Positions 1 to 11,500 of a stretch of 64,000 bases of DNA are shown piece by piece. The position numbers and the translations under genes are program-made. Origin of the DNA: Craterostigma plantagineum (Eukaryota > Streptophyta > Magnoliopsida > Lamiales > Linderniaceae); NCBI GenBank assembly GCA_027422505.1, contig JAPQWV010000629.1:248001-312000 (forward strand). Direction: 5' to 3'. The notes beneath the pieces are model-generated. The model was not told the DNA's origin. It saw only the letters and a list, made by a program, of their open reading frames with translations, and searched no databases. Position 1 is the first letter of the stretch. Each line of letters begins with the position of its first letter.

Positions 1-8
1 GGAAAGAA

Positions 9-9
9 A

Positions 10-58
<49 letters not shown>
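9..58. repeat. Compound microsatellite (AC)n-(TA)n
   Basis: A run of AC dinucleotides passes directly into a run of TA dinucleotides. It is a simple sequence repeat; nothing suggests a function. Confidence 0.95.
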
Positions 59-59
<1 letters not shown>

Positions 60-165
60 TATGGTCTTAGGTCAATACAGAGCCAGACATAAAGACAAAG
101 AGAGAAATCTTCATTCGGCGGAACCGGCCTGACCACCCTCCTTCTCAGCAACCTCCCCGGCTTCC

Positions 166-1250
166 TCATTCCAACGAGCTCCTCAGCAGTGTCTTCAATC
201 TCGACATATCCCTTGGGAGTTTCAGCAGCTCTAGCATCTTCCGAGTTTTTCTCCCCCTAACCTCATCGACGTCCTCTACCTCTATAGCTTCGGGCTCATC
301 CGCCATCTCCTCCAGAATGGGAGGAGTCGACGCCGTTGGAGGAGGAACCTCAACTCGGGCCTCGGGCTTATAGCCACCTTCAGGGGCATTCAGTAGTGCT
401 TGGCCGGCATCGAGGAAGTTGGAGGGGTGAGCAGGATGATCGTACCCATTCTCCCGGAGCTGGGAGAGATACCCGTAGAAGCCGTACCTGAAGTACTGAT
501 GCATCTCCTTCGCGAAGTCCTTCTTCGAGTAATGGTCCTCTACCAACTGGATTTCAAGGGCTTGGCGGACGGCCTCCATATTGGCCCGAAGGGTGCAGAC
601 CTTTTTTTCTCAGCTTCACCTTGGGCCCTTTCCTCTTCCATGAAGTACCTTTTTTTCTCAGCTGCTGCTTCACCTCCTCTAGTTGCTTCCGGAGAAGTTC
701 CTCCCGACGCTGACCTTGGGCCCTTTCCTCCTCCATGGTTTCGACCTTTTTCTCCAAGGTCTCGTAATTTCGGAGAGGTGAACCCAACGTTTCATAGCGT
801 CGAATACAAGGACGAGGCCCTGTACGAGGGAAAATTGGGTATGGTTGTTAGCAGCGAAAACTAAAAAAGTGGCAAAGACATTGGAGCTTACCTGCACGAA
901 GGTCGCAGAGATATAGCATCCCGTATCTCCGGGTTGGGAATACTGCGAGAGCACCTTTTGTTCTCTTCACTCGGGACCACCTTCAAGAAGTTCCAACACT
1001 CGCCACGGGCCGTCTCCTCGAAGAAGCGAGGCTGTGGCCCTACCCAATGCCATAAGTTCCCTTGTAGCTAGGGAGGATTAGGTACAGGTGAAGTCTTGGA
1101 CTTTTTTGAAGACGGGCCAGCAGAAGAATCCGTCGGCCTCTTACCCTTCCCTTTCGATCGGGAAGGCTGAATCGAGGGAGTTTGAGAAAGCACCTCGACC
1201 TCCTCGTCCGAGGACTTAGAGTATTAGAACACTTAGGGTAGGGGTTCAAG
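166..1250 (-). pseudogene. Degenerate coiled-coil ORF, probably transposon-derived
   Basis: I do not recognise the family with certainty. Read on the minus strand there is a Ser/Lys-rich stretch (about 1250-1080), then a Trp/Phe-containing stretch ending near 892 at a good splice donor (CAG|GTAAGC), a possible 72-bp intron to an acceptor at 820, then a Lys/Glu/Gln-rich coiled coil (about 790-600) and an acidic C-terminal half (166-579) containing a QYFRYGFYGYLSQL segment. The coiled coil and the C-terminal part are in different frames, and a stop interrupts the upstream part, so the copy is broken. The layout resembles ORF1/gag-like proteins of plant retrotransposons, but that is inference. 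It runs opposite to the ORF that follows. Confidence 0.4.
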
Positions 1251-1401
1251 GCCTACAAGGTTCGGGGAAGGCGTATATACCTAGGTTCCGGGGCACCTCG
1301 GTTACTTTGGAACTAAATACAAATAGGAAAAGTAGGTCATCCTTTATGAGTTCGGGGGCCAAATAACGCTTCTCACCGACCTTTGATAAGAAAGTTTCAT
1401 C

Positions 1402-2833
1402 TTGTCTGGAGAAATGGTGCTCAAGAAACCACGAAGCAAGGCACCCAAAAAGAAGGCACTAACTGGACCTAATACAGCTGCTCTACCTTCCGAATCCAAG
1501 AGTACACCAGCTGTTACTGGTAATCGGCCCTCATCTATTCAGGAACCGATTCAGTCACTACCGCCACTGTCTCATGTTCAACCACAATTACAAGTATCCG
1601 ATACACCTCCAGTCTCAGGGCCAACTGGTGAGGTTGCTCAAACTGCCCCAGGACAAGGCGGTGTGGTGATAAAGGAATCAACGCGGACAGTGCCGGTTAA
1701 CAAACACAAGGGAAAAGCTAAGGCCATCTCCGAGTTCCCTGAGCCTATTGAAGAAACCACCTCAATCTCATCAGAGAGGAGATTGATGAGAACATCACGA
1801 CCGATCATCAAGACTTTGAGGACTGGCTCGAAATTCGGTATTCTCAACTCTGACGGAAAGTTTCCGCTGATCGGCTGACGAAGGCCAGGGAGACCGAGGC
1901 CAAGCTCATCAAGCTACTTGGAATCAAATCTATCAAAGTCTTGTTGAGCGCTCAGGAACTATTAAGTCTCCGTCTCAAAATGGATCAGCTGCAACACTAC
2001 AGTGATCAGCGCAGGCAGAATATCCAACCGATGGAGGCCTATTACGCTACTGTTCTCAACAGGATTCAACCAAGTCTGTCCTCTCCATCTACTGTTACGA
2101 CCTCTTTCATGACACCGGTTGCTTCTACCACAACAACCGCCCTTGTCCTCGCACCAGTCTCTCCTCTGTCAGTTATCTCAGACAGCTTCTCTCCCACCGA
2201 TCTTCAAATGGTAACCAGACCAGTTCCTCGATCAACTACTGAACCAGGCACTTCAATACCGGTTACGGTGACGCCTCCCTTGTTTTTCCGTCAACTAATC
2301 CCAAACTTTTCACTGCCTAACTTGGCAGACGTGCCCATTCCTTTTGAAGTCCCCGTTTTCAATCCACAGCCCTTGCTCCTCACTTTTGATGGTGCCTCTG
2401 AGTCAATGGGCGCTGCTCCATCACAAACTAATGCTGCAGCCTGACACGGTGTTTCATCGGTCATTACTCCAGCGGCTCCCCAACCAGTGCAGGTTTCGGC
2501 CCCCGTTAGTACTTCAACCGCTCCAAATCGATCTCCAAGACGGGACGATCCTCCTATGACCTCCCTACTTCCACTTCAAATCATGGATGGGACAAAATAG
2601 GTCGCCTTGGTAAAGCAAACTTTCCAGAAGATGTATGTTCTCACCATCAAAATTGACAGTGATCGGCAGCATAATAATGAGAAGCTCAAAGCTCTCATGA
2701 ACGAGCTAACCGGTCTTTGCTCTGATGTCTGTTCGGACTTGGAGGTTATCAAGGCCCAACTGGCTGAACTGACCAAACATATAGCCAGTCAGTCTGCTCA
2801 AACTCCGATTATTGCCAAGAAGGGGAAAGTGGC
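1402..2833 (+). pseudogene. Broken hydrophilic P/S/T-rich ORF of a copia-type element, 5' part
   Basis: Three open segments in shifting frames (1402-1878, 1941-2444, 2607-2833) read as one decayed gene: a Lys/Pro-rich N-terminus (MSGEMVLKKPRSKAPKKKAL), Pro/Ser/Thr-rich linkers, and a coiled-coil segment with Leu/Gln/Lys heptads near 1941-2040 and 2607-2800. Frameshifts lie near 1875 and between 2444 and 2607. The gypsy element at 2834 splits it; the remainder lies at 12027-12375, followed by a polypurine tract and a copia LTR. That position is where copia elements of the Sirevirus type, and some other lineages, carry an extra (env-like or unknown) ORF. No pol domain is visible upstream, so the element is truncated. 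I infer a third-ORF relic and do not assign a function. Confidence 0.5.
2829..2833. other. Target-site duplication GTGGC, left copy
   Basis: GTGGC directly precedes the left LTR (starting TGTAAGACCC) and recurs directly after the right LTR at 12027-12031. This fixes the element boundaries and shows a 5-bp staggered insertion. Confidence 0.95.
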
Positions 2834-3839
2834 TGTAAGACCCGTAAAATTTAATTACGGGATCTACGGTATAATTAAGAGTGAAAATGATTAATTATGG
2901 GTGTACGAGGTTTTATATGAATTTTGTGCACATTGAATATGTATGATCAGGTGCTACATGATATAGGTGCTTTACATGCACATATTACATGTTGCATGTG
3001 ACTTACGTACATTTCATGGGTCGATTAAGTGACCGCACGATGTCATGAATTTTGTGTACATGATTATGTGCTTAAGTAATCAGTTGAATGTCGTGCCCAG
3101 TCGATTATATGAATTACGTGTAACGATACGAAATTAGGTGCATATGTGACATGAATTATGCGCAATCATGTGGTAGTATGACACTCGGTGCATTAATTAT
3201 ATGTTATGAAGTTCATGGTATAAAATATTAACTTGGTGTAAATTGAGTAGGAACTTAGAAATGGTTGTTGTATAAGGAATAAGGGAATTTAGGAAATAAT
3301 AAAAGCTATAAAGGAATTGGGCTAGGAAATTACTTTGGATCATGCATTTATTTATAAGGAATATCTAGGTGGGCTAAACATGTAATTGAGCCCAAAATGA
3401 ACAAAACAAGTGGGGAGGCAATATTCCCTAATTTAGGGAAGACCCACGACAACTCTAAATATCACCCCTCAACCTATGAAAACATCTTAGAAAACAAACC
3501 TTTCAAAACTCCATAACCCTAGCTAAGAACTCACGAAAAGAAGAGGGTAAAGAAGTAAGAGCCGAGAGAAGAAAAACGCAAGGGACACTTCAAGCCAAGC
3601 TTGGAACTTCGAAAGAAGTAAGTGATGGAAATTTCCTAAACCATTTCGATTTCTTGTATTAGAGATTTTAGCTAAATTCGTGATTTAGGTAGGAATTTAC
3701 ATGTATTATGGATGGCAAAAGCCCTAAACTTGGACGAAATTCCATAACCAAAGATTTCCTCGAATCTAGATAAATGTTGGGTAGTATAAGCTTAGAATCG
3801 TGTTTCGATGGGATGATGAACGACGAAGAATGAAGATGA

Positions 3840-4860
3840 TGATAAATGTCGAATGAAATAGATGAAATGTCGAGCTAAATGTCGACATTAAAGTCGAGCT
3901 CAATATCGAGTAGAATTAAGTATAAATGTCGAGACGTTAAAGCTAAAAATGTCGAAACGAAATGACGAGGTTCATGTGAAATGCATGTCGACATTTTCTA
4001 ATTCAAATGTCTAAATATAATGTCGAGTGATAGATAAGATGTCGACTTAATACATATGTATCGAGATTTATGAAATGTCGAGATATACATTAAAATTCAT
4101 ATCGACATTTTTGTTGAAATGTCGAGATAATGTCGAGTAAGAAGTCGAGATTTACGAGGAGTTCATGTCGACATTTTAGACCAAAATGTCGAGATATAAC
4201 GTTGATAGATCGAGGAAAAATGTCGAAGCTAGATAGTTAAAAATGTCGAGATTGGTCTTCAAGAAAGTTATCGAAACCCTATTATATTATCTCGACATTT
4301 AAGAGAGAACCCGACATTTATTCTAAAACCCATGTCGAGATTCAGTTTGGGATTCGAGATTTATGTTGAAAGTAATAGCTCGCAATTTTTCCCTAAAAAA
4401 GTCGAGATCCTTAAATAGCGAAATGTCGAATTCTTACACAAACTATAAATGTCGAGACTGAACTTAAGGCCTATATTGAGATGTTTAAACTGAAATGTCG
4501 AAAAGGATAGATATAATGCTGAGTAAAAAGTCGAGATGCTATGGAAAGATGTCGAAACCCTTTAGCCCAAATGTCGAAACACAACATCGAGATTTTCCCA
4601 ACAATGTCGATATCCATCCAAAACATAGCTCGAGGCTCTTTAGTAAATGTCGAGATTTTCAACCCATGTCGATATCTAAGACAATGTCGAATCCTTTCAG
4701 TATGATGTCGAGATGTAATGTTTCATCCACCTCGATACTTTTAAGCGATAACCATATAAGTGTCGAAATCATGAAAACTCGACATCTTTAGATATATAAT
4801 GTCGAGGTCTACCTAATAACACAAATCGAAATCTATCTTGGAAGAGCATATCGAGATCTC
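3840..4860 (+). repeat. ATGTCGA motif array inside the 5' LTR
   Basis: Dozens of irregularly spaced copies of (A)ATGTCGA(G/A)AT occur about every 15-35 bp, with a minority in reverse orientation (TCGACATT). The flanking DNA is not periodic, so this is a dispersed short-motif cluster, not a classic tandem satellite. The right LTR carries it at about 9585-10565. The same motif fills the LTR of the chromovirus at 28307-38690. Confidence 0.9.
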
Positions 4861-5538
4861 TGCCAAAATCAAGTTAAAATCCCACACATGTAAAGTCGGG
4901 CGAAACCAAATAAAAAATCAAACGACTTTCGCCGAGCCTTTCACAAAAGAAATTTAAATTCTCTAACTTAGAAATTTATCAAAAGGCCGAGAACTCTATT
5001 TAAATATAATACGAAATAGGAATCGATTGACTTGGGAAAATTTAATAAGGCAAATCGAGTGGTGTGGAGTCTAGGGAATTAATACAAGCTTAGATAACTA
5101 AGTATGACGAAAATTATTATTTCGACGAACTAGCCAAGGAAAGCAATAGTACTAACGTCATAACCCTTTTATTCTAAAAGGTCGTACGTTAGGAGCTAAC
5201 GGGGAGGATATTAATTACGCTCGGACGACAGGTAAGTGGGACTCTTCCACTACAACACATAAAATTATGTGCGTATTATTTATGTGTTTACGTGCTTCTA
5301 TGTGATGATGTGAATTATTTCATGACATGAATTACCCATTACATGACATGGCATGAATGATACTTTATATGACATGGCACGACAAGGCATTGGTATTTCA
5401 CACTTGCATTTCACGAGCATCCACGAGTCTCACGAGGGTTTTATGACATAACATGACATGACATGACAAGAGATATGCATGATCGCCGGGGCGCGACAAA
5501 TAGTTGCTAACGATAATTTACTACTCACTACTAAACAA

Positions 5539-5816
5539 CACACGTGCAAGACAAGAGACGTGTGGTTACTAATATTACTATGACAACACACGTGCAAGAC
5601 AAGAGACGTGTGATTACTAATATTACTATGATAACACACGTGCAAGACAAGAGACGTGTGGTACGGCCTTTTCATGCTACGAGGTGACTTCTACGTCACC
5701 GATATCATGACAAGACACGTGCAAGACATGAGACGTGTAAATCGGGCGAATGCCCTCGTGGCAGAAATTGCCGAGGACCCTACAATATAAGACACGTGCA
5801 AGACAAGAGACGTGTA
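5539..5816 (+). promoter_or_regulatory. Cluster of five G-box hairpin units in the LTR upstream of the TATA box
   Basis: Units begin at 5539, 5587, 5635 (exact 48-bp spacing), 5714 and 5791. Each 26-bp unit has arms CACACGT and ACGTGTG (or a near variant) around a 12-base loop GCAAGACAAGAG, and contains the G-box hexamer CACGTG. The last unit starts about 150 bp before the TATA-like box at 5945, so an enhancer role in U3 is plausible. Nearly identical units lie in the right LTR at 11246-11523. Confidence 0.6.
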
Positions 5817-5944
5817 TTAGGGATCCTATAAGACATGACAAGACATGACAAGACAAGACATGACATGAGGATAAATGAGTATTGGCGTATATGCCTATGC
5901 AAGTCATGACAGGGGCACTGCATGCATAAGTTTCACTTACTGGG

Positions 5945-5953
5945 CTATATAAG
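5945..5953 (+). promoter_or_regulatory. Candidate LTR TATA box
   Basis: CTATATAAG lies about 370 bp before the LTR end, a usual position for the start of transcription of a long plant LTR. The copy in the right LTR is at 11652-11660. Confidence 0.5.
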
Positions 5954-6321
5954 CTCATCCCACGTTTTGTGTGTTGTAGGTTCATCTGATCACGGTGCGT
6001 GACTGCCTAGCCGGCAAGGCATCTTTTGAAGCTTCCGAGCGTCTTTTGGGGGTGGTGTGTACGTGGACGACGACCTGTGAGGCCGGGCGCATAGGAGTAC
6101 TTTTGCTGCGAATGTAGACACGACACATGTAGATAGACTAGAATGAAATTAGGAAAAATTTGGAAGCGTTCTTTTGACATTCTTTTGACATGTAAAGTAA
6201 CAATGTTCCTTCACATAAAGGAAAAAAATTTCTACCGTATTTTCGTATCTTCTAAGTTATCATATCACTAGACACTTAGAATTACGTTAGAAATGGTAGC
6301 GATGGCTAGGGTCGTTACAGT

Positions 6322-6333
6322 TGGTATCAGAGC
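6322..6333 (+). other. Primer-binding site (tRNA-iMet type)
   Basis: TGGTATCAGAGC lies two bases after the end of the left LTR. It is the standard plant primer site complementary to the 3' end of initiator methionine tRNA. Confidence 0.95.
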
Positions 6334-6476
6334 TTCGGTCACAGGTCCTGCAGACTATCCATGTACACACACCCAAAAGCGCGGAAGCAGCCTTGCCTGT
6401 AAGTGTTATGTCTATGTGATCTTCTCGTGTTGAGTAATTTATTGGCCGTAGGGACGACAGGGGTAGAACGAAAGAA

Positions 6477-7610
6477 ATGGTTAGAATTAGAGGTGAAGGC
6501 AGTAGGGACGCCGATCGAAATAGGGAGACCCCGAACCCTACTGACAATCGGGATGCTATCATCCTGCAGCTGACGGAGTTAGTCCGCCAGCAATCAGCCC
6601 AAATTCAGCAGCTACTCCAGCAACAAAGTGCTGGAGGGCAACCAAGTAATACACCCCCTCAAACTGAAAGGATTGAAATGGTTGGAAAGCGGTTTCGCAA
6701 GTTACACCCCCCAACATTTGAGGACGCTGTCGATCCAACTTCGGCCGAGGATTGGCTTCGAACGTTGGAAAGCATGTTCCAACATAGCCGCACCCCAGAA
6801 GCCGAAAAAGTCTTGTGCGCTACCTACCTACTTAGGGGGAGCGCAGGACATTGGTGGGATACCATCCTAACCATTGAAGACCCAGCTACAATGACTTGGG
6901 ATCGTTTCAAGGAGCTTTTCCGGAGCAAGTACTATACTGCTCCAGTGCGTGCCCAGAGAATGAACGAGTTTATCAACCTCCGCCAAGGAACGATGACGGT
7001 GGCAGAGTATATCCGGAAGTTCGAACAACTGTCCCGGTTTGCGGCCCATATGGTGAGCACGGACTCACTGAAAATCGAACGATTCTTGGAAGGACTGAAG
7101 CCGGAGCTATACCGTGATGTAAGCATGGCCGGACTCCAAGGGGCTACTTACGCTCAAGTCGCGGAACGTGCTATGGTGGCTGAACAAGCTGAAATGAGAA
7201 TTGCACAAGCTCATGAGGCAAAAAGGAAGTTAGTACAAGGACTTAGAGGGGACGGGAACACCCCGAAGAAGCCATTTATTCCCAAGGACCCGAAACCCAA
7301 TTTTCAGAATAGGCCCGAACCACCCCAACAGCCCAACCCAAATCGGGGGAGGCCTCAACCTTTTCAGCCCGCCATACCAGCATGCCCGAGATGCGGAAGA
7401 CGACATTCGGGCATCTGCTACTCCCAAAATGCCACCTGCTTTAAATGTGGGAAGCCAGGCCACTACTCCGCAGCCTGTCCAGAGAATGCATCGGGAAGTC
7501 CGGGAGCAAATCAGGCCAAGCCGTTGACGGCACCCGCTCGGGTGTACATGCTCACGGCGGAAGAAGCAGGAGAGAACCCGCCTATGGCGGCAGGTACCCT
7601 ATCCATTTAG
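6477..7610 (+). CDS. gag: Gag polyprotein of the non-autonomous gypsy element
   Basis: This 377-aa structural protein would form the virus-like particle in the cytoplasm. It has a charged N-terminus and a Gln-rich helix (residues about 28-50), the retrotransposon gag core with EDWLRTLES and GHWWDTI (about 80-135), RMNEFINLRQGTMTVAEYIRKFE (about 160-183), a Lys/Pro/Asn-rich linker, and two Cys motifs: CPRCGRRHSGIC (about 302-313) and the zinc knuckle CFKCGKPGHYSAAC (about 321-334). The ATG lies about 140 bp after the primer site. The frame stops with TAG just before the point where the protease begins in the related gag-pol protein at 31204-35670, so gag is complete and pol is absent. There are no internal stops; it looks functional. 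Confidence 0.93.
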   Translation: MVRIRGEGSRDADRNRETPNPTDNRDAIILQLTELVRQQSAQIQQLLQQQSAGGQPSNTPPQTERIEMVGKRFRKLHPPTFEDAVDPTSAEDWLRTLESMFQHSRTPEAEKVLCATYLLRGSAGHWWDTILTIEDPATMTWDRFKELFRSKYYTAPVRAQRMNEFINLRQGTMTVAEYIRKFEQLSRFAAHMVSTDSLKIERFLEGLKPELYRDVSMAGLQGATYAQVAERAMVAEQAEMRIAQAHEAKRKLVQGLRGDGNTPKKPFIPKDPKPNFQNRPEPPQQPNPNRGRPQPFQPAIPACPRCGRRHSGICYSQNATCFKCGKPGHYSAACPENASGSPGANQAKPLTAPARVYMLTAEEAGENPPMAAGTLSI

Positions 7611-8554
7611 TGAACCTCAACTTGTATTCTAGTGAACCTAGGACCATGCATCCTTTGCATTCACCCCTTATGTGGCGAGGCTCAGGATTAATTCTAGCCG
7701 ATCTAATCGAGCCAGCTCGATATTCAATGCAAACAGAAGCCTAACAAATAAGCTTTCAAAATAGGAAACCGTATTTAAATTCCCTGTAAAGGAACAAAGA
7801 CTCCATAGGTCCAATATCAGAGAGGTGCAATGGAAGTGTGATGGATGCTAGTGATTCTGACATCGGTTGGAGTTAGAGTTCTAGTTATTTTCCTTAGCTC
7901 CTCGAAACGATATAGGATTCGACCACCTTGAGTACTCTTCCTACCTACGTGTTAGGAAATCAGCCATTAAATCCAAGACGATTGGAGAGATCTTATTTAA
8001 CCTTTATAGAGTTCGCTTCTCTTCTTCTACTCCAGATCGAACATTTTATTCCTCGTCGCTACACGAAGATTACTTTTCACCCTAAAGAATGAGAATTGGG
8101 CGTGTTTCCTAGAAAGAGAGGGATACATTGCAAGTTCATCATAGTCTTCCTTCTCACGCTGTAACCTAACCGCTTAGAGAAAATACTTACGTCTCCTACC
8201 ACGAGATCGTAGTCATCATTATGATCGGTAGATCAGGGAGGAAGGCCACGATAAGTTGTAGGCACGAGGATGCCAAAGACGGAATCCTATTCCCTTTTTG
8301 TTTTCACGCCTTATCTAATTTCTAATGTTAGATCGAGACGACCGACGGGCTAAGGTCAACTTTCCTTCTTAGAAGTGCAAAGTTCGGGAAACTCATCCGC
8401 TTTTGCGAGAATTCACTCCTTTTATTTTTCCTAGAAAGGAAATACCTTTGCGAGCAATTAGGTGATGTTCTATCATCTAACTAATGAACTAGCACAACTC
8501 CCTACCATCGTCGCCCGACTTATCCCAGCTAACGGAATTTCGGGGACGAAATTC
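7611..8554 (+). other. Non-coding internal spacer in place of pol
   Basis: About 940 bp between the gag stop and the polypurine tract show no long ORF and no recognisable pol motif. The last 40 bp (CGGGGACGAAATTCTTTTAA) match the 3' untranslated end of the chromovirus at 31170-31206 read on its sense strand, so that terminal segment has been kept while pol was lost. Confidence 0.7.
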
Positions 8555-8571
8555 TTTTAAGGGGGGGAGGA
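8555..8571 (+). other. Polypurine tract of the gag-only element
   Basis: AAGGGGGGGAGGA directly precedes the right LTR, as expected for plus-strand DNA priming. Confidence 0.85.
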
Positions 8572-11500
8572 TCTAAGACCCGTAAAATTTAATTACGGGA
8601 TCTACGGTATAATTAAGAGTGAAAATGATTAATTATGGGTGTACGAGGTTTTATATGAATTTTGTGCACATTGAATATGTATGATCAGGTGCTACATGAT
8701 ATAGGTGCTTTACATGCACATATTACATGTTGCATGTGACTTACGTACATTTCATGGGTCGATTAAGTGACCGCACGATGTCATGAATTTTGTGTACATG
8801 ATTATGTGCTTAAGTAATCAGTTGAATGTCGTGCCCAGTCGATTATATGAATTACGTGTAACGATACGAAATTAGGTGCATATGTGACTTATGAATTATG
8901 CGCAATCATGTGGTAGTATGACACTCGGTGCATTAATTATATGTTATGTTAAGTTCATGGTATAAAATATTAACTTGGTGTAAATTGAGTAGGAACTTAG
9001 AAATGGTTGTTGTATAAGGAATAAGGGAATTTAGGAAATAATAAAAGCTATAAAGGAATTGGGCTAGGAAATTACTTTGGATCATGCATTTATTTATAAG
9101 GAATATCTAGGTGGGCTAAACATGTAATTGAGCCCAAAATGAACAAAACAAGTGGGGAGGCAATGTTCCCTAATTTAGGGAAGACCCACGACAACTCTAA
9201 ATATCACCCCTCAACCTATGAAAACATCTTAGAAAATAAACCTTTCAAAACTCCATAACCCTAGCTAAGAACTCACGAAAAGAAGAGGGGAAAGAAGTAA
9301 GAGCCGAGAGAAGAAAAACGCAAGGGACACTTCAAGCCAAGCTTGGAACTTCGAAAGAAGTAAGTGATGGAAATTTCCTAAACCATTTCGATTTCTTGTA
9401 TTAGAGATTTTAGCTAAATTCGTGATTTAGGTAGGAATTTACATGTATTATGGATGGCAAAAGCCCTAAACTTGGACGAAATTCCATAGCCAAAGATTTC
9501 CTCGAATCTAGATAAATGTTGGGTAGTATAAGCTTAGAATCGTGTTTCGATGGGATGATGAACGACGAAGAATGAAGATGATGATAAATGTCGAATGAAA
9601 TAGATGAAATGTCGAGCTAAATGTCGACATTAAAGTCGAGCTCAATATCGAGTAGAATTAAGTATAAATGTCGAGACGTTAAAGCTAAAAATGTCGAAAC
9701 GAAATGACGAGGTTCATGTGAAATGCATGTCGAAGTGATAGATAAGATGTCGACTTAATACATATGTATCGAGATTTATGAAATGTCGAGATATACATTA
9801 AAATTCATATCGACATTTTTGTTGAAATGTCGAGATAATGTCGAGTAAGAAGTCGAGATTTACGAGGAGTTCATGTCGACATTTTAGACCAAAATGTCGA
9901 GATATAACGTTGATAGATCGAGGAAAAATGTCGAAGCTAGATAGTTAAAAATGTCGAGATTGGTCTTCAAGAAAGTTATCGAAACCCTATTATATTATCT
10001 CGACATTTAAGAGAGAACCCGACATTTATTCTAAAACCCATGTCGAGATTCAGTTTGGGATTCGAGATTTATGTTGAAAGTAATAGCTCGCAATTTTTCC
10101 CTAAAAAAGTCGAGATCCTTAAATAGCGAAATGTCGAATTCTTACACAAACCATAAATGTCGAGACTGAACTTAAGGCCTATATTGAGATGTTTAAACTG
10201 AAATGTCGAAAAGGATAGATATAATGCTGAGTAAAAAGTCGAGATGCTATGGAAAGATGTCGAAACCCTTTAGCCCAAATGTCGAAACACAACATCGAGA
10301 TTTTCCCAACAATGTCGATATCCATCCAAAACATAGCTCGAGGCTCTTTAGTAAATGTCGAGATTTTCAACCCATGTCGATATCTAAGACAATGTCGAAT
10401 CCTTTCAGTATGATGTCGAGATGTAATGTTTCATCCACCTCGATACTTTTAAGCGATAACCATATAAGTGTCGAAATCATGAAAACTCGACATCCTTAGA
10501 TATATAATGTCGAGGTCTACCTAATAACACAAATCGAAATCTATCTTGGAAGAGCATATCGAGATCTCTGCCAAAATCAAGTTAAAATCCCACACATGTA
10601 AAGTCGGGCGAAACCAAATAAAAAATCAAACGACTTTTGCCGAGCCTTTCACAAAAGAAATTTAAATTCTCTAACTTAGAAATTTATCAAAAGGCCGAGA
10701 ACTCTATTTAAATATAATACGGAATAGGAATCGATTGACTTGGGAAAATTTAATAAGGCAAATCGAGTGGTGTGGAGTCTAGGGAATTAATACAAGCTTA
10801 GATAACTAAGTATGACGAAAATTATTATTTCGACGAACTAGCCAAGGAAAGCAATAGTACTAACGTCATAACCCTTTTATTCTAAAAGGTCGTACGTTAG
10901 GAGCTAACGGGGAGGATATTAATTACGCTCGGACGACAGGTAAGTGGGACTCTTCCACTACAACACATAAAATTATGTGCGTATTATTTATGTGTTTACG
11001 TGCTTCTATGTGATGATGTGAATTATTTCATGAATGAATTACCCATTACATGACATGGCATGAATGATACTTTATATGACATGGCACGACAAGGCATTGG
11101 TATTTCACACTTGCATTTCACGAGCATCCACGAGTCTCACGAGGGTTTTATGACATAACATGACATGACATGACAAGAGATATGCATGATCGCCGGGGCG
11201 CGACAAATAGTTGCTAACGATAATTTACTACTCACTACTAAACAACACACGTGCAAGACAAGAGACGTGTGGTTACTAATATTACTATGACAACACACGT
11301 GCAAGACAAGAGACGTGTGATTACTAATATTACTATGATAACACACGTGCAAGACAAGAGACGTGTGGTACGGCCTTTTCATGCTACGAGGTGACTTCTA
11401 CGTCACCGATATCATGACAAGACACGTGCAAGACATGAGACGTGTAAATCGGGCGAATGCCCTCGTGGCAGAAATTGCCGAGGACCCTACAATATAAGAC

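Larger units (their letters stand above)
2834..6319 (+). repeat. 5' LTR of the gag-only gypsy element
   Basis: It begins TGTAAGACCC and ends GTCGTTACA, 3486 bp. It contains an array of the motif ATGTCGA/TCGACAT (about 3840-4860), five G-box hairpin units (5539-5816), runs of GACAT/GACAA pentamers, and a TATA-like box at 5945. Short ORFs inside it (for example 4495-4791 and 5430-5985) are products of the repeats, not genes. Confidence 0.95.

Noticed and set aside
400..864. 154-aa plus-strand ORF
   Set aside because: It is the antisense shadow of the minus-strand coiled-coil ORF, whose Lys/Glu heptads are the better coding signal.
4471..4791. ORFs on both strands in the motif array (also 10179-10499)
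   Set aside because: They arise from the ATGTCGA repeats inside LTRs; composition follows the repeat and the copies appear in both LTRs.
5539..5660. Regularly spaced repeats resembling a CRISPR array
   Set aside because: Only three regular units, spacers are nearly identical, and the location is a plant LTR.
5430..5985. Minus-strand ORFs rich in HTSLVLHV repeats (also 11137-11692)
   Set aside because: They are translations of the 48-bp G-box hairpin units and pentamer repeats in the LTR, not genes.
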